DNA of 8,515 nt from Saprospiraceae bacterium (GTDB lineage: Bacteria; Bacteroidota; Bacteroidia; Chitinophagales; Saprospiraceae), in assembly GCA_027009605.1 (NCBI GenBank), contig JALVCY010000530.1, positions 1 through 8,515 of the forward strand. Reading direction: 5' to 3'. The translations under genes were made by a program, and so were the position numbers. This document shows positions 1-6,360 of this stretch, in pieces; positions within the stretch are counted from its first letter, which is position 1; every line of letters begins with the position of its first letter. Under the pieces are notes generated by a model that did not search any database, was not told the DNA's origin, and saw only the letters and a list, made by a program, of their open reading frames with translations.

Positions 1-3000
1 CTAGGGTTGGCGGCAATGGCCTCCAAATGGTAGGTGCCTGCATCCGCCAACGTAATGTCATCGATTGCCGGCGGATTGATGCCGCTATAGCTAAATCCGT
101 TAGGACCGGACCAATTGAAACTCCCCTCGGTAGTAGAAGCTTGCGCTTCAATATCAAAGCTTTGACCCTCGCACAGCGTGGCATTCTCCGGACTGATGGT
201 CATAGAAATGTAATCTGTCACGGTCACGGTTACCGGCACTGCCGGGCTCTCACAAAATTCATTCGCTCTAGTGACCCAAATGGTTTGCGGCGAATTGGCT
301 GCCGTAGTTAGTGGGTCATAAGTGGGCGCTGTGGCCAACAAATTGGCATTGCCATCGGCCGGATTCGCATCATAAAATTGGAAAACATCCGGCTCAGGCG
401 TGTTGGTAACGACAACATTGTCAATATTGATGTATTCACTATAAGCGTTGTTTTTGGTGCAAATCTTAATGACTAGATGATTACCGGTAATGCCGTTGAC
501 GGTAACGGTGGTAGCCGTCCAATCATTATGGAGTGTATGATTGGCATTGCCTAGACCTTGCCAATTTTGGATTTTCGTAGCGACGCCATCCACAATGTAG
601 AAAACATCTACATAGTCCGTATTCTCAAGATTGCCTTGCTCGGAGATGTCAACAGAAAAGCTGACATTTTGCATGCCGGAAATATCAATGTTGGATGTTT
701 TGAAGCAATACTTATGCTTTGTGTTCCTAGTTGTCAAGCTGCCATTGGTTACTTTGATGTACCGTCCATAGTCCCAAAGCCACCAAAATTGGCCGGTCAG
801 TGACCATTGGCCGTTAGCGGGAGGCGTATAATATCCCCAAGGTCCTTGAGCACCGGCACCATTTTGATTAAATTCTTCCCGGTATAATTCCTGAGTTAGT
901 GGATTGCTACCTTCCGGCAAAATATTGGTAGATTCTCCGGCGCAGACTGTTATATCCGAGACAATAGGAGCAGTCGGGGTCTCATTTACCGTAAGGTCAA
1001 CATCCCAATTGCTGGCACAATTAGAGTTGGCGGCAATGGCCTCCAAATGGTAGGTGCCTGCATCCGCCAACGTAATGTCATCGATTGCCGGCGGATTGAT
1101 GCCGCTATAGCTAAATCCGTTAGGACCGGACCAATTGAAACTGCCATCGGTAGTAGAGGCTTGCGCTTCAATATCAAAGCTTTGACCCTCGCACAGCGTA
1201 GCATTCTCCGGAGTGATGGTCATAGAAATGTAATCTGTAACGGTCACGGTTACCGGTACAGCCGGGCTTTCACAATTTTCATTGGTACGGGTAACCCAAA
1301 TGGTTTGTGGTGAATTGGCCGCCGTAGTTTGTGGGTCATAAGTGGGTGCTGTGGCCAACAAATTGGCATTGCCATCGGCCGGATTCGTATCATAAAATTG
1401 GAAGGTCTCTGCATTTGGTAGATAGTTGACGATTACGTTGTCAATATTTATGAATTCATAATAGCCATCATTGTTGACACAAATCTTGAGTGCAAAGCTG
1501 TTGCCCGTAATCCCATCGATTGTTACCGTGGTAGAATTCCAGTCATTTTTTAAGGTGTGCTGGCCATTGCCAAGACCTTGCCAATTAGTAATTTTTGTGG
1601 AAACACCGTCCACAATGTAATAAACATCCACATAGTCACTGTTTTCCAAATATCCACTTTCAGAAAGATCGACAGAAAAACTAACATTAGGCTTGCCGGA
1701 AATGTCAATGGATGAAGTATTAAAACAGAACTTTTGAATGAGCTCCCTTGACGTCAGGCTATGATTGGTTACTTTAAAATAAGACTCATTCAAAAAGAAC
1801 CAAGCATTGAAATTGCCTCCATCAATATACCATTGTCCATTAGAGGGTGGGGTGTAAAGCCCCCAAGGGCCGGTAACACCGGCACCATTTTCTTCAAAAG
1901 TTTCGGTATATAGATTTTGTGGTTCAGGGACACCGCCTTGCGGCTGAATCTCTGTAGAGGCTCCGCTACAAATATTAAGATCGGAGACCACGGGTGATTC
2001 CGGTGCCGGTAGAACTTCTATGTCTATGAGCCCAGAATTAGCACAACCGGTAGCAACATCGGTGATTTTTGCCGAGTAATAGCCTGCGTCATCCAAATCG
2101 ACATCTTCAATGGTCGGAGATGGTATAGTTGTTAGTGGAAACAATTTATGCCATGTTAAATCATAATCTTCCAGATTATACGGTGCCGGCAATTCCGGAA
2201 CAATAGTCAGAGTTTGTCCTTCACAAACCGGAGTATTGGCTGAGAGCGTGACATTAGGAGGGGTTTCATGAATAGACACGGTAATCGGATAGGCTACGCT
2301 TTGGCATCCTCCATCGGACGCTGTTACCCAAATAGTATAATCTCCAAACTCTGTCAAGGTGTAATAATAATCCCCATCGGAATCTAGGAGGTTGGCATTT
2401 CCGGTCGCCGGATTCGCATCCCAAAAGTAATATTGTGTGGTATTGGTCTCATAATCAAGCGTCACTTCAATTTCGATGTATGTTGGAGAAGAATAGCAAC
2501 CTTCTACATGTGCGCTGTCATCAAATGTATAATCATTTCCGATTCCATAAACATAAATATACATAGGCCCGGATAGGGTAGAGATGGAGACATCGATGGA
2601 CTCCGTTGTGACACAGTCTCCGGCTTGAGCCGTAAGTGTATAAGTTCCGGCTTGGGCTTCTGTGATGGATTCAATGGTGGGATTTTGCTCGGTAGAAGAA
2701 AATCCATTCGGCCCGGTCCAACTCCAAGTTACATTGTCTGCTGTAGTACTGGCCTGCAATTGCAGCGTTTCTCCGGTACAGATTGGGGCGTTGGATGATA
2801 ATTGGACTTGGATGCCGGGGTTTACGGTGACCGTCACCGGCGAGGCAAGCCCCTGACAGCCATTCGGATAATCCCGTGTCACCCATATTACTTGAGGGCT
2901 GGTAGCCAAAGTCGTCATAGGGTCATAAGTAGGGGTCGGGCCGGCCAATAAATTAGCATTTCCGGTAGCCGGATCGGCATCATAGTAGTAAAAATTGGTG

Positions 3001-5834
3001 GGCTCCGGAAGATACGAAACATAGACATCATCCAAATGGATGTATTCGTCTGCTTCATCATTTTTTACACAAACTTGAACCGCAATGTGATTAGCGGAGA
3101 TTCCGGACAAATCCACTTGGACAGTTGTCGTGCCCCAGTCATTTCCGGTTTTTCCCGTAAGCGTGTGGTTGGCATCTCCCTGATTATTCCAATCGGTTAT
3201 TTTGGTGGGGACGCCATCAATGAGATAGGTCACATCTACATAATCAGTGGGTTCTAAGTCTCCATCTTGCGAAATCTTTATCGTAAAGCCGATATCCGGA
3301 TGATTACTGATATTGATATCTGACGTCTGAAAACAGATTTCGTTTTGGATATTCCTAGCGGTTAGGCTGCCATTTTCAACTTTGAAATATTGATTGGCAT
3401 CGGTCAGCGCCGAATAGTCTCCCGATAATGACCAGTGATTATTTGATGGGCCGGTGTATATGCCGTTGGGGCCGGTTACACCAACCATTTCTTCATTGAA
3501 TTTTTCACTATAGATACCGTTGGGTTGGGGCACGCTACCCGGTGGCTGAATTTCGGTACTTTCCCCTTCGCAAACGGTGACATCATTGACCGTTGGGCTG
3601 GTCGTTGGGGCCGGCAAGACCTCAATCGGTGCAAAATCCCAAATGTCACTATCCGTACAGTCATTGTGATAAGTATATTGAACATAGTGGGTTCCGATAC
3701 CGGCTACTAGCGGGTCAAAGAAATTGCCGGTGACACCATCTCCGGAAAACGTGCCGCCCTCCGGTGTCCCGGTTAAAGCCACTAAGCCTTCATTGTTGCA
3801 GACCGTACCGTAAGTCCCGGCATCAACAGAGGTTACCGAACTATTGACCACTACGTCGTAAGAAGCTTCGGCCGTACACCCGTTTAGTGTTGTGATGGTC
3901 ACACTGTAGGTGCCTGCTGCGTCCAAGGTGGCCGGAATAATCGCATGATAGCTATTGTAAGAATAATTATTGGGGCCGCTCCATAGCCATTGAGAAGAAT
4001 AACCACCATCTTCCGTAAGGTCAATATAGCCTCCTTCACAGACCGGAGAATTGCCGGTGATGTGTATCGGCATATTGTTGCATCCCGAACAAGGCGGATT
4101 GTGAATAATCCTTGTAGTAGTACAAGTGGGATTGTCAACATCCGTAAAAACAATCGGAATATCCGAAAAATCAGAAGGCAGACCGGTAATCATATCTCCT
4201 GTGCCATAGTCATAAGGGCCGTAAGTAACGCCTTGAGCCAGCACCGTGTATTGGGTGGCTGCCGGATCACTGTTAGTGGCTGAAAAATGAATTAGGAAGG
4301 TATCATCTGTCCCATCATCGGGAGTGTTGTTATTGTTGCATTGTCCCCAAAGAATAGTTTCTTGAATTTCACAAGAGCAGGGATACAAATCAATGGTGGT
4401 ATTTGCCGATACTGCATTGTCCATGGCGAGCCGGATGGTCAAATGCAGGGTAGTTGGAGCGGTTACTGCCGGTAGGGTGACGGTGATGGGAGCCGTTAAA
4501 CCCGATGCCAGTACAACATCATTATCCGAGTCATAGACTTCAATGTCGCCTAAAGGATTTTCGACGTCAAAATTAACGTCAAAAGTGATATCGCCGCCGG
4601 TACATTCGGGTGTAGTTGTACTGATATTGCTGATAGATGCCGACGGAGTCCAGTACAGGACGCCGCCTAGTTTGTTCATATTAGGAGCGGCATTCGGATC
4701 GGTAAGCGACTCTGCTCCGACAAAATATTCATCACCTGATACAAATACACCTCCCCCATAAAACCATAAATCTGTGTTCGGCAAATTAGTCATATCCGGA
4801 TACAAAACCCAATGGCCATTTTCTTTTTTATAGACGTGGGCTCTGTCCGGTCCGTTGCCAAAGTGTCCGATAACCATGGTGCTGCCATCAATCGAGATAC
4901 AATTTCGGCCACCAAAATGATAGTTATTAACCGGAGTCAAAGGTTGAAGAATTTCATCAAAAGTCCAAGTATTAGCATTTAGGGAGTACATATAGACTTG
5001 ACCGGCATCACTTACCCCGTTTGGGTCTGCACCTATTTCACTAATGGCAAGTGTATTTCCACTAATTTCAATGCCTGAGCCATAATTCTGTCCCAATGTG
5101 GGACAATCAATTTGTTGTTGGATTGTCCACGCATTATTGATAAACTGGTAGAAATTTACGCGTCCTCTAGTGGTTGCAGAAGTTGCAGCTTGGGAGTCAC
5201 TGATAACCAAATTATCATTCTCTAGGGATACTGAACTCCCAAAAGCTCCGGAGCCTCCTGCCGGTGGTAAGAAATGAGCTGTTTCGACCCATTGGCCGTT
5301 TACATTTTCATAAATAAAAGCACTGCCATTCATAGAAACGGCTAGACGGCCATTTGAATAACTGATGTCAAAACCGTACCAATGGTCGGTATTAGATTTG
5401 TCAATAACCTGATACTCTGCCCAAGTTCCGTTGGTTTTCTTGTAGATGTATAATTTACCGTAATAGGGAGCTCCCGCAAAGGCCCAATCCCCGTCAATGG
5501 CGACATCCATCCCTAAATTCGTGAATCCGGGCGCAGTGAAGTTGGTCACTTCTGTCCAGCCCGTTGAGGCCTTCTCTAAGATAAAAATAGCCCCTCCAAA
5601 ATATCCGTTCGGCGGTTGGTAAGCGCCATAGGGGGCACCATAGATGAGTTGAGTGCCATCATAGTCTATGGCGCGGCCGCCTCCATCAAATAGCCAATAA
5701 AAAGGAGTGCCCACAACACTAGTACTATAGAATTGCTGACGTAAGTCAAGGCTTTGCGCATGTGCTGCAAAAATAGCTACTACGCAAAAGAGCACCATTA
5801 AGAAGTGCCTTTTGATACGGTAATTTAGTCCCAT
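1..5834 (-). CDS. Giant secreted multidomain adhesin-like protein (FG-GAP-like propeller plus Ig/jelly-roll repeats), C-terminus outside window
   Basis: The frame starts at ATG 5834-5832 and stays open to the left edge, giving 1944 complete codons with no stop. Residues 1-26 are a signal peptide, 27-400 a seven-repeat FG-GAP-like propeller, 401-740 four small beta domains, and 741-1944 alternating Ig-like and jelly-roll-containing modules. Recurrent signatures are VCEG/LCEG with a later GPNGF and DAGTY (Ig-like), and YDANPADGNANLL followed by TIWVT (a Bacteroidota Ig-like domain). There are no enzyme motifs. Proteins built this way in Bacteroidota usually end in a type IX secretion sorting domain or a gliding-motility-type C-terminal domain; that end is not visible here. 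I infer a cell-surface or extracellular-matrix adhesin. The start was chosen because it directly precedes a clean signal peptide; the upstream sequence is A-rich without a Shine-Dalgarno motif, as is common in this phylum. The gene is divergent from mutS2. Confidence 0.93.
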   Translation of the reverse strand, partial: MGLNYRIKRHFLMVLFCVVAIFAAHAQSLDLRQQFYSTSVVGTPFYWLFDGGGRAIDYDGTQLIYGAPYGAYQPPNGYFGGAIFILEKASTGWTEVTNFTAPGFTNLGMDVAIDGDWAFAGAPYYGKLYIYKKTNGTWAEYQVIDKSNTDHWYGFDISYSNGRLAVSMNGSAFIYENVNGQWVETAHFLPPAGGSGAFGSSVSLENDNLVISDSQAATSATTRGRVNFYQFINNAWTIQQQIDCPTLGQNYGSGIEISGNTLAISEIGADPNGVSDAGQVYMYSLNANTWTFDEILQPLTPVNNYHFGGRNCISIDGSTMVIGHFGNGPDRAHVYKKENGHWVLYPDMTNLPNTDLWFYGGGVFVSGDEYFVGAESLTDPNAAPNMNKLGGVLYWTPSASISNISTTTPECTGGDITFDVNFDVENPLGDIEVYDSDNDVVLASGLTAPITVTLPAVTAPTTLHLTIRLAMDNAVSANTTIDLYPCSCEIQETILWGQCNNNNTPDDGTDDTFLIHFSATNSDPAATQYTVLAQGVTYGPYDYGTGDMITGLPSDFSDIPIVFTDVDNPTCTTTRIIHNPPCSGCNNMPIHITGNSPVCEGGYIDLTEDGGYSSQWLWSGPNNYSYNSYHAIIPATLDAAGTYSVTITTLNGCTAEASYDVVVNSSVTSVDAGTYGTVCNNEGLVALTGTPEGGTFSGDGVTGNFFDPLVAGIGTHYVQYTYHNDCTDSDIWDFAPIEVLPAPTTSPTVNDVTVCEGESTEIQPPGSVPQPNGIYSEKFNEEMVGVTGPNGIYTGPSNNHWSLSGDYSALTDANQYFKVENGSLTARNIQNEICFQTSDINISNHPDIGFTIKISQDGDLEPTDYVDVTYLIDGVPTKITDWNNQGDANHTLTGKTGNDWGTTTVQVDLSGISANHIAVQVCVKNDEADEYIHLDDVYVSYLPEPTNFYYYDADPATGNANLLAGPTPTYDPMTTLATSPQVIWVTRDYPNGCQGLASPVTVTVNPGIQVQLSSNAPICTGETLQLQASTTADNVTWSWTGPNGFSSTEQNPTIESITEAQAGTYTLTAQAGDCVTTESIDVSISTLSGPMYIYVYGIGNDYTFDDSAHVEGCYSSPTYIEIEVTLDYETNTTQYYFWDANPATGNANLLDSDGDYYYTLTEFGDYTIWVTASDGGCQSVAYPITVSIHETPPNVTLSANTPVCEGQTLTIVPELPAPYNLEDYDLTWHKLFPLTTIPSPTIEDVDLDDAGYYSAKITDVATGCANSGLIDIEVLPAPESPVVSDLNICSGASTEIQPQGGVPEPQNLYTETFEENGAGVTGPWGLYTPPSNGQWYIDGGNFNAWFFLNESYFKVTNHSLTSRELIQKFCFNTSSIDISGKPNVSFSVDLSESGYLENSDYVDVYYIVDGVSTKITNWQGLGNGQHTLKNDWNSTTVTIDGITGNSFALKICVNNDGYYEFINIDNVIVNYLPNAETFQFYDTNPADGNANLLATAPTYDPQTTAANSPQTIWVTRTNENCESPAVPVTVTVTDYISMTITPENATLCEGQSFDIEAQASTTDGSFNWSGPNGFSYSGINPPAIDDITLADAGTYHLEAIAANSNCASNWDVDLTVNETPTAPIVSDITVCAGESTNILPEGSNPLTQELYREEFNQNGAGAQGPWGYYTPPANGQWSLTGQFWWLWDYGRYIKVTNGSLTTRNTKHKYCFKTSNIDISGMQNVSFSVDISEQGNLENTDYVDVFYIVDGVATKIQNWQGLGNANHTLHNDWTATTVTVNGITGNHLVIKICTKNNAYSEYINIDNVVVTNTPEPDVFQFYDANPADGNANLLATAPTYDPLTTAANSPQTIWVTRANEFCESPAVPVTVTVTDYISMTISPENATLCEGQSFDIEAQASTTEGSFNWSGPNGFSYSGINPPAIDDITLADAGTYHLEAIAANP
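3..1022 (-). repeat. 1020-bp tandem repeat, downstream (C-terminal) unit, reaching the window edge
   Basis: Encodes residues 1605-1944: composite module 3 plus the start of the next Ig-like domain. The offset from the other unit is exactly 1020 bp over the high-identity part and 1026 bp beyond a two-codon indel in the jelly-roll part. More copies may lie to the left of the window; this cannot be seen. Confidence 0.88.
216..986 (-). other. Composite module 3: Ig-like domain interrupted by a jelly-roll-like domain
   Basis: Residues 1617-1873. The split Ig-like domain runs from PIVSDITVCAGESTNILPEG (1623-1642) to FQFYDANPADGNANLL and TIWVTRANEFC. The inserted domain spans residues 1644-1812 (399-905) and shows GPWGYYTPPANGQWSLTG, IKVTNGSLTTRN, YCFKTSNIDISG, NTDYVDVFYIVDG and YINIDNVVVT. 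A further Ig-like domain (residues 1874-1944, positions 3-215) follows and is cut by the window edge at AANP. Confidence 0.72.
1023..2042 (-). repeat. 1020-bp tandem repeat, upstream (N-terminal) unit
   Basis: Encodes residues 1265-1604: composite module 2 followed by an Ig-like domain. Positions 1026-1403 match 6-383 with 23 mismatches by my count (about 94%), including 117 identical consecutive bases (1026-1142 against 6-122). Further into the unit (positions above about 1404, the jelly-roll part) similarity falls clearly but the protein motifs stay aligned. Confidence 0.88.
1236..2009 (-). other. Composite module 2: Ig-like domain interrupted by a jelly-roll-like domain
   Basis: Residues 1276-1533. 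The split Ig-like domain runs from PVVSDLNICSGASTEIQPQG (1281-1300) to FQFYDTNPADGNANLL and TIWVTR, ending TVTVT near 1533. The inserted domain spans residues 1302-1472 (1419-1931) and shows GPWGLYTPPSNGQW, FKVTNHSLTSRE, FCFNTSSIDISG, NSDYVDVYYIVDG and FINIDNVIVNY. It aligns well with module 3, with a two-codon length difference inside the insert. Confidence 0.72.
2010..2819 (-). other. Three consecutive Ig-like domains, including an uninterrupted version of the composite type
   Basis: Residues 1006-1085 are Ig-like (APICTGETLQLQA, WSWTGPNGFS, QAGTYTLTA). Residues 1086-1189 carry the YYFWDANPATGNANLL and YTIWVTASDGGC signatures of the composite modules. Only 24 residues separate Cys1113 from Phe1137, against about 190 in the composite modules, so this copy lacks the jelly-roll insertion. 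Residues 1190-1275 are Ig-like (NTPVCEGQTLTIVP, LDDAGYYSAKITD). All are presumed stalk elements of the extracellular protein. Confidence 0.65.
2820..3614 (-). other. Composite module 1: Ig-like domain interrupted by a jelly-roll-like domain
   Basis: Residues 741-1005. The N-terminal part (PTVNDVTVCEGESTEIQPPG, 747-766) and the C-terminal part (FYYYDADPATGNANLL through QVIWVTR to TVTVN, 948-1005) together match one Bacteroidota Ig-like domain. Residues 768-944 (3003-3533) sit between them. They form a jelly-roll-like domain with GPNGIYTGPSNNHWSLSG, a FKVENGSLTARN strand, ICFQTSDINIS, TDYVDVTYLIDG and YIHLDDVYVSY. That domain resembles the CUB/MAM-like adhesion domains common in marine Bacteroidota proteins. 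It is the most diverged of the three copies in this window. Confidence 0.7.
3615..4634 (-). other. Four small beta-sandwich domains linking the propeller to the repeat stalk
   Basis: Residues 401-740. Residues 401-487 form a beta-rich segment containing DIEVYDSDNDVVLASG. Residues 488-583 resemble a Saprospiraceae-type extracellular repeat (NNNTPDDGTDDTF, then YGPYDYGTGD and a cysteine-bearing DVDNPTC end). Residues 584-666 are an Ig-like domain (SPVCEGG, WSGPNNYSY, DAAGTYSVTI, NGC). Residues 667-740 match a very common Bacteroidota surface-protein module (VDAGTYGTVCNNEG, ALTGTPEGGTFSGDGVTG, then FDPLVAGIGTHYVQYTY). Paired cysteines in several of these domains suggest disulfides in an oxidising extracellular setting. 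Domain edges are approximate and set by motif spacing. Confidence 0.65.
4635..5756 (-). other. Seven-repeat FG-GAP-like beta-propeller domain
   Basis: Residues 27-400. Seven repeats of about 40-55 residues each carry a core of the type G-x-[hydrophobic strand]-D/N-G-x-hydrophobic-xxGAP. Examples are VAIDGDWAFAGAP (111-123), SVSLENDNLVISDS (201-214), IEISGNTLAISE (255-266) and ISIDGSTMVIGHF (313-325). A second strand of type VYxYxxxxxxW follows, with Trp at 93, 138, 182, 236, 290 and 342. The seventh repeat (358-400) ends GGVLYWTP without the closing tryptophan strand; the segment before repeat 1 (residues 31-48) may close the ring. The pattern matches the FG-GAP_2-type repeats of secreted bacterial proteins. 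No integrin-type DxDxDG calcium loop is seen. The probable role is ligand or partner binding at the tip of the molecule. Confidence 0.75.
5757..5834 (-). other. Sec signal peptide of the giant protein
   Basis: Residues 1-26. A basic n-region (YRIKRH, residues 5-10) is followed by a hydrophobic core FLMVLFCVVAIFAA (11-24) and an AHA|Q cleavage site after Ala26. There is no lipobox: the only cysteine (Cys17) lies within the hydrophobic core and lacks the right context. This supports signal peptidase I processing and export to the periplasm, the first step before type IX secretion in this phylum (second step inferred). Confidence 0.9.
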
Positions 5835-6111
5835 TATTTTTCTTTTTGGGTGAGTGAAAATAATGGTTTTTTGGGGTGGTTGGGTTATTTGGTTGGATAG
5901 TTAAGCCTAGTCTGTACAATTGATTTAGTGCTTAATTGATGTGATATGATATTGATTCACATTTTTTTTATGGCCTAATCAATTAAAGAAATAATCAAAT
6001 GCAGTAACTGTTTAGATGCCCCAATTTTTAGGTAGAAAATAGGCATTTTATAACAAAAATTAGCGAGTACCTGAATAGTTACCAATTACCTAACTATGCC
6101 GGAGAATACTT
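5835..6111. promoter_or_regulatory. AT-rich 5' region of the giant gene; only weak promoter candidates
   Basis: No gene is seen here. Candidate minus-strand -7 elements with one mismatch to TAnnTTTG are TGCATTTG (6003-5996, with a TTG 18 bases upstream at 6024-6022) and AATTTTTG (6061-5054 region, i.e. 6061-6054, with a TTG about 21 bases upstream at 6085-6083). A 9-bp inverted repeat TTAATTGAT/ATCAATTAA (5932-5940 and 5978-5986) flanks a T8 run at 5962-5969. There is no Shine-Dalgarno motif before the start at 5834; the 20 bases ahead of it are A-rich on the coding strand. Confidence 0.3.
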
Positions 6112-6189
6112 TTTAGCCGAAATAAGGCACAAAATGCCCTTGACAGATGGTAAAATAAGCTGTCAAACATACAGGCTCCATCGGCTAAA
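6112..6189. other. Nested inverted repeats that could fold as a multi-branch RNA or cruciform
   Basis: An outer 9-bp perfect stem TTTAGCCGA (6112-6120) / TCGGCTAAA (6181-6189) encloses two inner stems. One is AAGGCA (6124-6129) with TGC-CTT (6135-6141, one bulged base); the other is TTGACAG (6140-6146) with CTGTCAA (6160-6166). The inner stems overlap by two bases, so they cannot both form fully. If transcribed on the minus strand it would lie in the leader of the giant gene. It matches no riboswitch or known ncRNA class that I recognise. Confidence 0.4.
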
Positions 6190-6225
6190 TAGTCTCGGTA
6201 TATAAAAATTAACAGTTTGCAGTCG

Positions 6226-6254
6226 CAAAGTTATAACAAATATCTTGAAAGAAA
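6226..6254 (-). promoter_or_regulatory. Possible distal promoter of the giant gene
   Basis: On the minus strand TAACTTTG (6233-6226) matches the Bacteroidota -7 consensus TAnnTTTG exactly. The upstream element is weak: TTTC (6254-6251) at a 17-base spacing, against TTTG/TTG at about 19-21. If used, the transcript would begin near 6220 and carry a leader of roughly 385 nt containing the nested inverted repeats at 6112-6189. Confidence 0.3.
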
Positions 6255-6257
6255 GAG

Positions 6258-6289
6258 TTTGACGAAGAATATTCTGAGAAATACTTTTG
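6258..6289 (+). promoter_or_regulatory. Bacteroidota-type promoter (TTTG-N20-TAnnTTTG) upstream of mutS2
   Basis: TTTG at 6258-6261, a 20-base spacer, then TACTTTTG at 6282-6289: an exact match to both the -33 and -7 elements of the Bacteroidota primary sigma factor promoter. Transcription would start near 6295, giving a leader of about 165 nt before mutS2 that contains a dyad and two tiny ORFs. It is the best promoter match in the window. Confidence 0.6.
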
Positions 6290-6320
6290 ATACAGTAGAA
6301 AAACTATTTTTTTTATTGTG

Positions 6321-6359
6321 ATGGGGCCTTTGGAGTTAACTCCTTGTGCCCGGTTATAA
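6321..6359 (+). CDS. Tiny ORF (12 codons), possible leader peptide
   Basis: ATG 6321 to TAA 6357-6359 would encode MGPLELTPCARL. It begins about 25 bases after the predicted start of the promoter at 6258-6289 and covers the dyad centred at 6337/6338. Its stop is one base before the next ATG (6361). No ribosome-binding site is seen. It could easily be chance; the arrangement is the only argument for it. Confidence 0.15.
   Translation: MGPLELTPCARL
6324..6351. promoter_or_regulatory. Exact dyad GGAGTTAACTCC with flanking GGGC/GCCC arms
   Basis: The 12-bp perfect palindrome at 6332-6343 is flanked at equal 4-base distances by GGGC (6324-6327) and GCCC (6348-6351), all symmetric about 6337.5. 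Because it lies 35-62 bases downstream of the promoter -7 box, it could be an operator for a dimeric or tetrameric regulator. In RNA it could instead be a hairpin with an internal loop. No U-tract follows on either strand, so it is not a standard terminator. Confidence 0.4.
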
Positions 6360-6360
6360 A

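Noticed and set aside
27..311. Plus-strand ORF of 94 codons, with a nearly identical partner at 1047-1313
   Set aside because: Both are antisense to the tandem repeat of the giant minus-strand gene. Their similarity to each other simply reflects the 1020-bp DNA repeat.
1..2042. Possible CRISPR array or mobile element because of long direct repeats
   Set aside because: The repeat unit is 1020 bp, in frame, multiple of three and encodes aligned protein domains; there are no short spaced repeats, terminal inverted repeats or transposase motifs.
3899..4153. Minus-strand ORF of 84 codons and overlapping plus-strand ORF at 3990-4283
   Set aside because: Both lie in other frames within the coherent, motif-rich main frame of the giant protein and have no family features.
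5940..5961. CRP-like half sites TGTGA and TCACA
   Set aside because: The spacing is 12 bases rather than the 6 of a CRP site, and the region is AT-rich enough for such short arms to occur by chance.
6164..6171. Minus-strand TATGTTTG, an exact TAnnTTTG match
   Set aside because: There is no TTG or TTTG at the 19-21 base distance upstream, and it lies inside the nested inverted repeat.
6324..6351. Rho-independent terminator
   Set aside because: No U-tract follows the dyad on either strand, and the 8-base U run at 6307-6314 precedes it instead of following it.
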